Below, in pieces: positions 45,106-54,323 of a DNA stretch of 64,000 nt (position 1 is its first letter; each line of letters starts with the position of its first letter). The notes under the pieces are model-generated. The model was not told where the DNA came from. It saw only the letters and a list, made by a program, of their open reading frames with translations, and made no database searches. The stretch is from Burkholderia multivorans ATCC BAA-247 (GTDB lineage Bacteria > Pseudomonadota > Gammaproteobacteria > Burkholderiales > Burkholderiaceae): the NCBI RefSeq assembly GCF_000959525.1, contig NZ_CP009831.1, positions 434,001-498,000 of the forward strand. Reading direction: 5' to 3'. The position numbers and the translations under genes are program-made.

Positions 45106-46901
45106 GCACGACGACGACTACGACGACGGCCGCGCATGGCCGAGACGGTGCGACGCACGCGCGCGACGCGGCGCTAGCCGGGCGCAGCGGCTGGGCGGAC
45201 CTGCTGCAGCTCGCGCGCGGCCAGGAGCGGCTGATGCTGTTGACCATCGTCGCGACCGTGCTCGCGCAGGGCGGAATGGTTGCGACGCTCGCGATCTGCG
45301 CTTGGCTCATCGGCATCGCGATCGCTGGCGCGGCGGCCGACGCATGGCTGCCGGGCACATGGGCGCTTGTCGTGGCCGTGGCCGCCGGCGCGGGCGGGCG
45401 CTGGTGGCAGGCGCACGTCTCGCACGAATTCGCGTTCTCGCTGATCGAGACGATGCAGATTGGCATTTACGACGGCCTCGAACGCGCGGCGCCTGGCTAC
45501 GTGGCCGGGCGTCGCACCGGCGAGCTCGCGGCCGTCGCGACGCGCGACGCCAACGAAATGGAGCACTTTTTTGCGCATACGCTCGCCGATGCGATCGCCG
45601 CCGGCATCGTCCCGTTGCTGGCACTCGTCGCGCTCGCGTTCGTGCAGCCGTGGCTGACGCTCGCGCTGCTGCCATTCCTGCCGCTGCTCGCTTCGGTGCC
45701 GTTCTGGCTGGGCGATCGCGCGCATCGGCAGGGGCGCGCGCTGGCTCAGGCCGCTGCGAAGCTCGACGCGGACGTGATCGAAGGCATTCAGGGAAGAAAA
45801 GAGATCGCGTCTTTCGGTCAGGCGCAGGCGTGGCTCGACCGCGTTGCTGCGCGCGTGCGCACGATGGAGCACGAGCAGCGCCGCTACGGCACGCGCGCCG
45901 GGCTCGAGCAGGCGGCCATCGAATTGCTGCAGGCCGGTGCGCTGCTTGCGGCCCTGGTGACGGGGGCCGTGCTCGTGCAGCACGGCTTGCTGGCCGTCGC
46001 ATGGTTGCCGTGCGCGGTCGTGCTCGTCGGCGCCGCGCTGATTCCCCTCGCAGAAGTCGCGCAGGCCGCGCGCAAGCTGGGCGAACTGAAGGCGGGCGCC
46101 GAGCGAATTCTTGCGATTCAGCGGCAGCCCGCGCAGGTCGTCGACCGCGGCACCGCGGAGCCGGCCGATGCGACGGTGCGTTTCGAGCAGGTCGGGTTCG
46201 CCTACGACGACACGCGCGTGCCTGCATTGCGCGGCGTCGATTTCGACGTGAAGCCGGCCGAGACCGTCGCGCTCGTGGGCGCGTCGGGTGCGGGCAAGAG
46301 CACGTGCGTGAGCCTGCTGCTGCGCTTCAGGGACGTACAGGCAGGCCGCGTGATCGTCGGCAGCGTCGACGTGCGCGACATGCCGCTTGCGCGGCTGCGG
46401 CAATACGTGTCGGTGGTGCCGCAGGACGTCTATCTGTTCGACGACACCATCGCGAACAACATCCGGCTCGGCCGGCCCGAGGCGGACGACGCAGCGGTCG
46501 AGCAGGCCGCCCGCGACGCACAGGCACACGACTTCATCGTCGCGCTGCCGGACGGCTACGGCACGCGCTGCGGCGAGCGCGGCGCGCGTCTGTCGGGCGG
46601 CCAGCGCCAGCGGATCGCGATCGCGCGCGCGTTGTTGCGCGACAGCCCGGTGCTGGTGCTCGACGAGGCGTCGTCGAGTCTCGACACCGAAAGCGAGCGC
46701 GCGTTTCACGACGCGCTCGCGCGGCTGCGTCGGCACCGCACGGTGCTGATGATCGCGCACCGTCCGTCGACGATTCGGCAGGCCGACCGCATCGTCGTGC
46801 TCGACGACGGGCGCGCGGTCGAGCAGGGCACGCATGCCGAGCTCGTCGCGCGCGGCGGACGCTACGCGCGCCTGCTCGCACGTGATGCCGGGCACGCGTG
46901 A
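45102..46901 (+). CDS. ABC transporter, fused membrane and ATPase domains (second of a pair)
   Basis: 599 residues. An N-terminal cytoplasmic tail with a run of seven Thr (MSTTTTTTTAAH) precedes the membrane domain (about 35-340) and the ATPase (about 355-595; GASGAGKST, LSGGQRQRIAIARAL, VLVLDEASSSLD). The membrane domain carries EGIQGRKEIASFGQAQAW, common in YbtQ/IrtB- and CydC-like subunits. Its ATG lies within the stop of the previous gene, so the two are co-translated and likely form a heterodimeric transporter for a ferric siderophore or its release. Confidence 0.87.
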   Translation: MSTTTTTTTAAHGRDGATHARDAALAGRSGWADLLQLARGQERLMLLTIVATVLAQGGMVATLAICAWLIGIAIAGAAADAWLPGTWALVVAVAAGAGGRWWQAHVSHEFAFSLIETMQIGIYDGLERAAPGYVAGRRTGELAAVATRDANEMEHFFAHTLADAIAAGIVPLLALVALAFVQPWLTLALLPFLPLLASVPFWLGDRAHRQGRALAQAAAKLDADVIEGIQGRKEIASFGQAQAWLDRVAARVRTMEHEQRRYGTRAGLEQAAIELLQAGALLAALVTGAVLVQHGLLAVAWLPCAVVLVGAALIPLAEVAQAARKLGELKAGAERILAIQRQPAQVVDRGTAEPADATVRFEQVGFAYDDTRVPALRGVDFDVKPAETVALVGASGAGKSTCVSLLLRFRDVQAGRVIVGSVDVRDMPLARLRQYVSVVPQDVYLFDDTIANNIRLGRPEADDAAVEQAARDAQAHDFIVALPDGYGTRCGERGARLSGGQRQRIAIARALLRDSPVLVLDEASSSLDTESERAFHDALARLRRHRTVLMIAHRPSTIRQADRIVVLDDGRAVEQGTHAELVARGGRYARLLARDAGHA

Positions 46902-47008
46902 GCGCGGCCGTTCGATTTCATCGCAGTCACCATTACCACGCTTCACGAGGTTCGCGACGAGGCCGCCTGCGGCCCGCTGCGAACGGGGCACCAGCAGAGG
47001 AAGGCTTC

Positions 47009-49357
47009 ATGAGTCGTCGTTACTGTCGTACCGCCAACGCGAACCGGGCGGCATCGCGTGCTGCGCGATCGGATCGGTCCGCCCATCAATCCGCCCTTCA
47101 AGTCGTTGTCTCATCGCGCGACGCCGTGCATGGGCGCGCCCGTCGGCCGGGGCGGCCGCTCGCGCCGCTGTCGCTCGCGCTGGCCGCGGCGCTGGCGTGG
47201 CCGCCGCTTGCCGAGGCGGCTGGCGATGACGCGTCGGCGCCGGTTCCGGCATCGACGCCGACGGCGCCTGCCGAGCCGCTCGTCGGCACGCAACTCGAAG
47301 CCGTGACCGTTACCGCACGCCGTCACAGCGAATCGCAGCAGAAGGTGCCGGTCAGCGTGACGGCCGTGAGCGGCGCCGATCTCGCAGTCGATGCCGCGCC
47401 GTCGGCCGGAAACGCGGGTCTCGCGCGCGCAGTGCCGAACCTCGCGTTCGCCGATATCGGTGCGACCTACGCGAACGTGTTCAGCATTCGCGGCGTGGGC
47501 TCGTTCATGCCGTTGGCGGCCGACGACGCATCGGTCGTGATGTACGTCAACGACGTACCGCGCGCGACCACCGGCGCGCCGCCGACCTTCATGGACATCG
47601 ATCGCGTCGAGGTGCTGCGTGGCCCGCAGGGCACGCTGTTCGGCCGCAACACGCAGGGCGGCGCGATCAACGTGATCACGAAGCAGCCGACCTTCAAACG
47701 CGAGTTCACGGCGACAGCGGAAGCCGGCACGCATGGCCGCTGGCTCGGCGAAATGATCGGCAACGGCCCCGTGTCCGACGATGTGGCCGCGCGGGTCGCG
47801 GTGCGCATGTCGAACCTCGACGGTACCGTGCCGAACCTTGCGACCGGCGGCAGCGACGGGCGCGTGAAGGTGGGCGCCGCGCGCGGCACCGTGCTGTGGG
47901 TCCCGGACGATCGCACATCGGTCACCGTGTCGGGCTTCGTCGACCAGACCGAAACGACCGCGCCGCGCTTTGTCCTGATGCAGAACGGCGATTTCCCGCA
48001 GATTCGGTTGAACCCGCCCACGTACGGCCGCTGGCGCGACGCGGGCAGCAGCGTGCGGGTCGACCGCGATTTCGACCGCTTCAGACTGACGTCGCTGACG
48101 AGCTATCAGGATTCGCGCAACGTGCAACGGTTCGACCTGACCGACGGGCTCATCTATTCGGCGCTGTCGAAGCGGCCGGCGAGCCTGTTCGACGTGCCGG
48201 GCGCGGACCAGACGGAGATGCGCTTCGGCGAATCGACGTTCCAGCAGGAAGTGCGGCTGAATTCGCGCGACAACAGCCCGGTGATGTGGACGGCCGGGAT
48301 CAACTATTTCCATGCGCATTTCACGAACGACACGAACGCCGTTGCATCACCGGCCGCGTTCAACTTCGTGACGACGCAGAACGGCCAGCAGCACAACCGC
48401 ATCAACACGGACAGCGTGTCATGGTTCGGCGAGGCGAGCTGGCCGCTGACGACGCGGCTGAAGGCGATCACGGGGCTGCGCGCGACCTACGAACGCAAGG
48501 ACGCACGCTACGCATTCGACGGCAACGGCAACCCGAAGGTCGTCACCCGGTTCCGCCAGGACGACAGTCTGAGGGACACGTTCGTCACCGGGCGCACGGG
48601 TCTGACATTCGACTGGACCGACACGCTGATGACCTATGCGACGGTGTCACGTGGCGAAGCGTCGGCCGGCTATCCGGCCGTCACCGTGAACGGACCGCAG
48701 GGCCGGCGCGAGTCGTCGTTTCCGGCGTCGACGAGCTGGACCTACGAACTCGGCTTCAAGTCGCTGTGGCTCGACCGGCGGCTCAGCGTCGACGGCTCGG
48801 TGTTCTACAACGACGTGAAGAACGGCCACCTCGTCGCATTCTTCCCGTCGAGCGGACTGTTCATGCCTGCATCGCTCGACTACCGAACCTTCGGCGCGGA
48901 ACTCGAACTCGGCGCGAAGGTGTCCCGCTATCTGCGGCTGACCGCAGGGCTCGGCTATACGCAGGGCGAACTGCGGTCCGTGCCGGTCGGCGACGTGACG
49001 GGCGCGCAGTCGGGCAACCGCCTGCCGAACGTGCCGCGCATGACCGGCAATCTCGGCGCGCACGGCGAGCTGCCGGGGACGGTAGTCGGCCTGCCGGGAC
49101 GCTTCAATGCGGATGCGTCGTGGCAGTACGTCGGCTCGCGCGCGGTCGACGTGCGCAACAGCTTCGATCTCGCCGCCTACAGCGTGGTCAACCTGCGCTT
49201 CGGCTGGACGTATCGGAACTGGACGCTGTACGGGTTCGCGGAGAACCTGTTCGACCGCCGCTACGTCGTTGCGGGGCAGGGCTGGGCGCCGGGCGTCGGC
49301 TCGGTGCGCGTCGGCCAGCCGCGCGTCGTCGGCATCGGTCTCACCACGCAGCTTTGA
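47009..49357 (+). CDS. TonB-dependent outer membrane receptor (siderophore type)
   Basis: 782 residues with an AGAGGAAGG ribosome site. The signal peptide is extended: about 48 basic, polar residues before a hydrophobic core (LAPLSLALAAALAWPPLAEA). After it comes a TonB box candidate (LEAVTVTARR), the plug domain (about 110-225; VFSIRGVGSF and VEVLRGPQGTLFGRNTQGGAINVITKQ) and the 22-strand barrel to the C-terminus, which ends ...TTQL instead of the usual Phe. Sequence style matches FyuA-like and related receptors. It opens the outer membrane to a ferric siderophore in this Fur-linked operon. No biosynthesis genes nearby, so the ligand may be foreign. Confidence 0.88.
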   Translation: MSRRYCRTANANRAASRAARSDRSAHQSALQVVVSSRDAVHGRARRPGRPLAPLSLALAAALAWPPLAEAAGDDASAPVPASTPTAPAEPLVGTQLEAVTVTARRHSESQQKVPVSVTAVSGADLAVDAAPSAGNAGLARAVPNLAFADIGATYANVFSIRGVGSFMPLAADDASVVMYVNDVPRATTGAPPTFMDIDRVEVLRGPQGTLFGRNTQGGAINVITKQPTFKREFTATAEAGTHGRWLGEMIGNGPVSDDVAARVAVRMSNLDGTVPNLATGGSDGRVKVGAARGTVLWVPDDRTSVTVSGFVDQTETTAPRFVLMQNGDFPQIRLNPPTYGRWRDAGSSVRVDRDFDRFRLTSLTSYQDSRNVQRFDLTDGLIYSALSKRPASLFDVPGADQTEMRFGESTFQQEVRLNSRDNSPVMWTAGINYFHAHFTNDTNAVASPAAFNFVTTQNGQQHNRINTDSVSWFGEASWPLTTRLKAITGLRATYERKDARYAFDGNGNPKVVTRFRQDDSLRDTFVTGRTGLTFDWTDTLMTYATVSRGEASAGYPAVTVNGPQGRRESSFPASTSWTYELGFKSLWLDRRLSVDGSVFYNDVKNGHLVAFFPSSGLFMPASLDYRTFGAELELGAKVSRYLRLTAGLGYTQGELRSVPVGDVTGAQSGNRLPNVPRMTGNLGAHGELPGTVVGLPGRFNADASWQYVGSRAVDVRNSFDLAAYSVVNLRFGWTYRNWTLYGFAENLFDRRYVVAGQGWAPGVGSVRVGQPRVVGIGLTTQL

Positions 49358-49368
49358 AGGAGGCGACG

Positions 49369-50640
49369 ATGAGCGAACCGCTTCGTGTTGCCGGCGATCG
49401 AACGCCGACCGTCGCCCCGGCGCACGGCGTCGCGCGCGTGCTGACGGTTGTCGCGATCCTCTACGTGGCGATCGGCAGCGTGCTGGGCTTCGTGCAGGGC
49501 GGCCTCGCGCCGATCCTGCGCGCGCAGGGCGTGACGCTCGCGTCGCTGCAGTGGGTCTATGCGCTGTATCTGCCGTTCGGCGTCGCGTTCCTGTGGGCAC
49601 CATGGCTCGATGCACGGAGGCTGCACTGGCTCGGGCATCGCACCGGCTGGATCGTCGCAGCGCAGCTCGTCGCGGTCGCGGCGACGCTTTGCATCGCGGC
49701 GCGACCGAGTGCGCCCTTTGCATGGCTGTTCGCGCTCGGCATCGTCGCCACGACGGCCGTTGCGACGATGGACCTGTCGCTCGACGCGCTGAGCGTCGAA
49801 CAGACGCCGCCGTCGGGCCGCACGTTGGTTGCCGCCGCGAAGATGGGCGGGATGGCGGTCGGTTTGCTGCTCGGCGGCGGCATGCTCGTATGGGGGTATC
49901 CGTGGCTCGGCTGGCGACTTGTGTTCGTGGCGTTGGCAGCGATCCTCGCGGTCTCGGTACTCTCCGTTGCGCTGCTGGTCGAGGCCGACCGCGCGACGCC
50001 GCGCGGCGCGGGCCGGTCGCTGTCGGGCTGGCGTGAGGCGTGGAGTGACCGTGCGATGCGCGCGCGGCTGATCGCGACGATCGCGCTGACCGTCATGCTG
50101 ATGATGCTCTTCAACTTCAACCGGCTGCTGCTCGTCGATCTGGGCATGACGTTGCAGCAGATCGGCGCGTTGCTCGGCACGCTCGTGCCGGCCGCGAACC
50201 TTGCGGCGTCGGTGGCGGCCGGCTGGGCTGCGCGCCGCTGGCGGCCGCCGGCGATCTGCGCGACGGGCGCGCTCGCGTGCATCGCGAGCGTCGCCGTGCT
50301 GGCGGTCGCAGCGTCGCGCGGGGATGGAACGCTGGCCGCGACGGGCGCGGTGCTGGTCGGTGCGGCCAGCGCGTGGACCTTCATCGGCATGGGCGGCGCG
50401 ATTCTCGGCTGGGCAGCCGGCAGGCAGCCGGCGACCGTGTATGCGCTGTTCTACAGCAGTGGGCGTCTCGTCGGAACGTTCGGCCTGCTCGGCGTGCCGG
50501 GCCTGATTGCGGCGACGGGATGGCCGGCGTTCTATGCGGGCGCCGGCACCCTGTTCGCGGTGGCGGCGGCCGTGTTCGTCGCGATGCTGCCGAGAGGCGG
50601 TGCGGTGCCGGTGGAGTGCGGACGGCAGGGCACCGCATGA
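49369..50640 (+). CDS. MFS transporter, RhtX/FptX or YbtX-like
   Basis: 423 residues, twelve helices, starting eleven bases after the receptor stop with GAAGGAGG as ribosome site. The segment VLGFVQGGLAPILRAQGVTLASLQWVYALYLPFGVAFLWAPWLDA is typical of the single-protein siderophore importers RhtX/FptX (also like AmpG). Such proteins carry ferric siderophores across the inner membrane alone or assist ABC systems (YbtX). It closes the five-gene iron locus. A redundant inner-membrane step (ABC pair plus MFS) is known from pyochelin and yersiniabactin loci. Confidence 0.83.
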   Translation: MSEPLRVAGDRTPTVAPAHGVARVLTVVAILYVAIGSVLGFVQGGLAPILRAQGVTLASLQWVYALYLPFGVAFLWAPWLDARRLHWLGHRTGWIVAAQLVAVAATLCIAARPSAPFAWLFALGIVATTAVATMDLSLDALSVEQTPPSGRTLVAAAKMGGMAVGLLLGGGMLVWGYPWLGWRLVFVALAAILAVSVLSVALLVEADRATPRGAGRSLSGWREAWSDRAMRARLIATIALTVMLMMLFNFNRLLLVDLGMTLQQIGALLGTLVPAANLAASVAAGWAARRWRPPAICATGALACIASVAVLAVAASRGDGTLAATGAVLVGAASAWTFIGMGGAILGWAAGRQPATVYALFYSSGRLVGTFGLLGVPGLIAATGWPAFYAGAGTLFAVAAAVFVAMLPRGGAVPVECGRQGTA

Positions 50641-50702
50641 GCGTGTTCCACAGGGGCCGACGGCAAAGACAGACGACACATCCACCCGCCACATCGCCCC
50701 TG

Positions 50703-51293
50703 CTACCGTCCTCCCGCCTCCGCAAACACCGGTTCCCCCAGCGTCAGCATCAACCGGTTCGCCCATGCGAAGATCGCGACCGCATGCGACAGGTCGAGAA
50801 TTTCCTCGTGCGTGAGCCCCTCGGCTTCCAGCGCCGCGATATCGTCCGCGCCGACCGCATCCGGCCGCTCGGTCAGCGCGATCGCATAGCGCACGATCGC
50901 GCGTTCGCGCGCGGTCGTGCCGGCCGTCGCCGGATCGTCGAACACCTGCTCGATCGCATCGGTGCGTTTCGCGAGTTGCGCGAAGCGCTGCGCATGCACG
51001 GACGCGCAGTACACGCAGCCGTTCACGCGCGACACGGCCGTGCTCGCCAGTTCGCGCTCCGCACGCGGCAGTCCGCCGGGCCCGTACATGATCGCGTTGA
51101 ACACGCCCGAGCGCTGCCGCAGGATTTCGGGCAGGTGTACGAGCAGCAGATAGTAGTCGGACGTCTTGGCCTGCGGATGGCTCGCTTCGAGCACCGCGAG
51201 CTGTTCGGGCGTCGCCGTGTCGAGCGGCACGGTGTCGAGCCACGCACGCCAGCCCAGCGTGTCGAACGTGAAGCCGTGAGCATGCGTCGTCAT
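50703..51293 (-). CDS. AhpD-like peroxidase-related protein (Avi_7169-type)
   Basis: 196 residues. The alkylhydroperoxidase/carboxymuconolactone-decarboxylase fold shows the redox motif C93-V-Y-C96-A-S-V-H100, as in AhpD (CxxC with a downstream His). AAGGAGG precedes the ATG, which overlaps the CMD-protein stop by four bases. It is the last gene of a three-gene operon with a CMD-domain protein and a flavin monooxygenase. By family knowledge this pair (often named after Avi_7169/Avi_7170) travels with flavin monooxygenases; its substrate is unknown. It may reduce peroxides or thiols made in that step. Confidence 0.85.
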   Translation of the reverse strand: MTTHAHGFTFDTLGWRAWLDTVPLDTATPEQLAVLEASHPQAKTSDYYLLLVHLPEILRQRSGVFNAIMYGPGGLPRAERELASTAVSRVNGCVYCASVHAQRFAQLAKRTDAIEQVFDDPATAGTTARERAIVRYAIALTERPDAVGADDIAALEAEGLTHEEILDLSHAVAIFAWANRLMLTLGEPVFAEAGGR

Positions 51294-51838
51294 GCGGCCT
51301 CCTTCGCGACGCGCGCCTGCACTGCCCGTGCGGCCGCAGCGACGCGCAGTTGATAGGCAACGAACGCGACGAGCTGCGACAGCGCGACGATCGCGGGCGT
51401 CGTGAGGCCGGCCGCTTTCAATGCATCGAGATCGGCTCGCTGCGCAGCGGCGGGAGACGCCGTCAGAAGCCGTGCATGCGCGAGGATTGCGGCGAGCCGC
51501 GCGGGCAGCGCGTCGAACGCATCGGCGTCCGCCCGCGCGATGTCGGCGTCGTTGCCGCCGGCGTCGATCAGTCGCGCGCGATAAAGCGACGCAAGGGCCG
51601 GCGCGTTCGACCGCTGTGCGACATATCGCGCCGCATGCAGACGCTCGACCGGCGACAGGCCGGGCAGCGCGGGATCGAACAGCGCCGCTTCGCCGAGCTG
51701 CGTATGCAGCCGTACCTTGTCGCGTGAGCGACGCAGTACGGCCGTGGCATCGTCGTCGCGCAGGCCGGCCACGCGGTCGATCGTATCCGGCGCAGCGGCC
51801 GGCGTGAGGGTATCGGTCATCGTTTCGGTATCCGTCAT
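51290..51838 (-). CDS. CMD-domain protein (Avi_7170-type)
   Basis: 182 residues from the ATG at 51836-51838; an earlier TTG could also start. The N-terminus is Thr/Ala-rich (MTDTETMTDTLTPAAAPDT), and the rest is a helical carboxymuconolactone-decarboxylase-like domain (about 60-180; LDALKAAGLTTPAIVALSQLVAFVAYQLRV) that lacks the CxxC motif, so it is probably a structural or binding partner of the AhpD-like protein. It is sandwiched between the monooxygenase (18 bases upstream) and the AhpD-like gene (overlap), suggesting a complex. No strong ribosome site: translation likely coupled. Confidence 0.8.
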   Translation of the reverse strand: MTDTETMTDTLTPAAAPDTIDRVAGLRDDDATAVLRRSRDKVRLHTQLGEAALFDPALPGLSPVERLHAARYVAQRSNAPALASLYRARLIDAGGNDADIARADADAFDALPARLAAILAHARLLTASPAAAQRADLDALKAAGLTTPAIVALSQLVAFVAYQLRVAAAARAVQARVAKEAA

Positions 51839-51856
51839 CGTCAATGGAACAGGCGC

Positions 51857-53281
51857 TTACGCATCGGCGTCGCGCCATTCGTCGCCTTGCAGCTCGGCGT
51901 TGGAGAACGCGACGAGCGCGTCGTAGTGGCGATCGCGGTCCGCGTCGAACAGCCGGCTCGCGATGCCGCGCGCCAGCCGCTCGGCGCCGGCGCTGATCGC
52001 GGGAATGTCGCCGGACAGCTTGCCGTGGCTCAGGCTCGCCGCATGGTTGAAGCAGTGGATGCGCGTCACGGCCGGGCACGCACCGGGCTCGCGCTCCTGG
52101 AACGCGAATGCGGGGCCCAGATCGGGCGACTCGGCCAGCTCGTCGAGCCAGGTGCCGGGCGCGGGACGATAGCGATCCTTCCAGCGCCGCACGTGCGCAG
52201 CGAACGCCGCGAATTCCGTGCGCGTCGTCCAGTCGGAATGGAAACCGGTCGCGAAAATCAGGAAGTCGACGACGTAGCGGCCGCGCGGCGTCGTGACTTC
52301 GAGCCCGTCCGCATGCTCGGCAAGCGTCTCGATCGGGCTGCCCGCATGAAAGAAGGCATGCGCGTGGCGCGACACGCGCAGCACGCTGTCGCGCGGCGGC
52401 GGCGTCTGGGACGTCAGCGCGTAATGCATGAAGCGCCACTTGCTGGCGTCGTCGAGGTCGGCATAGCCGTGTACGAGGCCCGGGCTGCCGATGCCGGTCA
52501 GCTTGTTGATGCGCGGAATGTCCGTGCGGCGGAAAAACAGGTCGACGCGCGCGGCACCGGCCTCGAGCGCGGTGCCCGCGTTGTCGAACGCGGACGCGCC
52601 GGCGCCGACGACGCCCACGCGCTTGCCGGCCAGCGCCGCGAAGTCGATCGGCTCCGACGAGTGCGCCCAGCGCGTGCGCGGCGCGCGTTGCGCCACGGGC
52701 GGCACGTACGGGCCGCCGAGCCCGTCGCGGCCGGTGGCGAGCACGACGTGGCGCGCGAGCAGCGTCTGCGCCTGACCGCGCGTGTCGAGATCGAGCGCGA
52801 GCAGGCCGCCGTCGCGCGGGCGCAGCGCGACGAGCATCGTGTCGTTGCGCACGTTGAGGTCGAGCACGCGCCGATACCAGCGCAGATAGTCCATCCATTG
52901 TGTGCGCGGAATCTTGTAGAGCGCGTCCCACGCGTCGCGGCCGTATTGCGCTTCGAACCAGGCGCGGAACGTCAGCGCGGGCAGCCCGAGCGCGGGGCCG
53001 GCAAGCTGCTTCGGCGAGCGCAGCGTATCCATGCGCGCGAACGTGACCCACGGGCCTTCGTAGCCGGCCGGCGCGCGATCGATCACGCACTGATTGTCGA
53101 TGCCGAGCAGCCGCAGTTCGGCGCTGGCCGCGAGCCCCGCCATCCCGCCGCCGACGATCGCGACGTCGAGCACGCGCATGCCGTCGACGTCGCGCGGCGG
53201 CACCCACGACGGCGCGGGCAGGTCGAGCCAGCGCAGATCCTCGGCGAGCCGCAATTCGAGTGCGTCGAGTGAGGTCGTCAT
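51857..53281 (-). CDS. FAD/NAD(P)-dependent flavin monooxygenase-like protein
   Basis: 474 residues. FAD site VAIVGGGMAGLAASAELR (about 40-57), NADPH site GVVGAGASAFDNAG (about 226-239) and the late FMO-type motif FLIFATGFHSDW. The substrate-domain block GPWVTFARMDTLRSPKQLAGPALGLPAL resembles Baeyer-Villiger and N-hydroxylating monooxygenases, but the fingerprint of either class is not complete. First gene of the operon with CMD and AhpD-like proteins; it probably oxidises a carbonyl, sulfur or amine compound imported by a nearby transporter. The neighbouring LysR gene points the same way, upstream. Confidence 0.83.
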   Translation of the reverse strand: MTTSLDALELRLAEDLRWLDLPAPSWVPPRDVDGMRVLDVAIVGGGMAGLAASAELRLLGIDNQCVIDRAPAGYEGPWVTFARMDTLRSPKQLAGPALGLPALTFRAWFEAQYGRDAWDALYKIPRTQWMDYLRWYRRVLDLNVRNDTMLVALRPRDGGLLALDLDTRGQAQTLLARHVVLATGRDGLGGPYVPPVAQRAPRTRWAHSSEPIDFAALAGKRVGVVGAGASAFDNAGTALEAGAARVDLFFRRTDIPRINKLTGIGSPGLVHGYADLDDASKWRFMHYALTSQTPPPRDSVLRVSRHAHAFFHAGSPIETLAEHADGLEVTTPRGRYVVDFLIFATGFHSDWTTRTEFAAFAAHVRRWKDRYRPAPGTWLDELAESPDLGPAFAFQEREPGACPAVTRIHCFNHAASLSHGKLSGDIPAISAGAERLARGIASRLFDADRDRHYDALVAFSNAELQGDEWRDADA

Positions 53282-53330
53282 GCGAATTGCTCGTCCATCG
53301 TTTCGTTAGTCGAAAGGCTGCGGAAAGCCG

Positions 53331-54323
53331 TCATGCGACAACCTCCCGGCGCGTACCGCGCGCCCGCGCCCGTGTGCGCGGGCGGTCGCTGCGAAGCAGC
53401 GCATCGTGTGCGGACGCGTCGTGAAAGACCGCATCGTCGAACAACGCGCGCGTCGTGCGATGCAACGCGTTAAGCAGCGCATCGACGGCCGCCGTGCGTG
53501 TCTTGCCGGCCGGCGTCGCGACGCCGAACGCGAACGGAATGTCGACGTCGAGCGGCCGCGCGACGACGCCGTCCACCGGCAGCGCGACACCCGTCGCCGG
53601 ATCGACGATGCCGATCCCGACGCCGGCGCGCGCGGCCATCACCGCGTTGAGCGACGCATTGGTCTCGATGAAGACGCGCGGCTCGACGCGCGCGGCGGCG
53701 AATGCCGCGTCGATCCGCTGGCGCAATCGATGGCGGTTCGCGACGGTCACGATGCGGCGGCGCGCGAGATCGCGCAGCGCGATGCGCGGCTTGGCCGCGA
53801 GCGCATCGCCGGCGGCCAGTACCGCAACGCAGGGCGTCTGCGCGATCCAATGCACGTCGAGCCCCGCATGCGCCATCGGCAGTGTGACGACGCCGACGTC
53901 CGCGGTGCCGGCCAGCACTTCGTGCACGACGTGCTCGGCCGATTCGCTGCGCAACTGGTAGTGCGGTGCGTGCGCGTCGTCGGGCAGCGCCGCGAGCGCG
54001 GCCGGCACGATCGTGGCCGCGAGCGCGGGCGTCGCGGCGATGCGTACGGGTTGAGCGATTTCGCTGCCGATTGCGCGGGCGCGCGCGTCGATCGCGCGCA
54101 GGCCGATCAGCGAACGCTCGACTTCCTCGTAAAGCAGGAACGCGCGCCGCGTCGGCGTGACACGCGGGCCGTGACGATCGAACAGCGCATAGCCGAGGTC
54201 GGCCTCGAGCTCCTGGATCTGCCGCGTGACGGCCGGTTGCGAGCGGCCGAGCAATTCGCCCGCGCCGGTCACGCTGCCGGCCGACATGACGGCGGAAAAA
54301 GCCTCGAGTTGATGCAGCTCCAT
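53331..54323 (-). CDS. LysR-family transcriptional regulator
   Basis: 330 residues; MELHQLEAFSAVMSAGSVTGAGELLGRSQPAVTRQIQELEADLG is a standard LysR DNA-binding domain; effector domain about 90-300; the tail is Arg-rich. It lies 49 bp upstream of the monooxygenase gene in the same direction and is divergent from the branched-chain-type ABC operon. A perfect 8-bp inverted repeat (54345-54375) in the shared region is the likely binding site. It may therefore control both the oxidising enzymes and the importer. Confidence 0.87.
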   Translation of the reverse strand: MELHQLEAFSAVMSAGSVTGAGELLGRSQPAVTRQIQELEADLGYALFDRHGPRVTPTRRAFLLYEEVERSLIGLRAIDARARAIGSEIAQPVRIAATPALAATIVPAALAALPDDAHAPHYQLRSESAEHVVHEVLAGTADVGVVTLPMAHAGLDVHWIAQTPCVAVLAAGDALAAKPRIALRDLARRRIVTVANRHRLRQRIDAAFAAARVEPRVFIETNASLNAVMAARAGVGIGIVDPATGVALPVDGVVARPLDVDIPFAFGVATPAGKTRTAAVDALLNALHRTTRALFDDAVFHDASAHDALLRSDRPRTRARARGTRREVVA

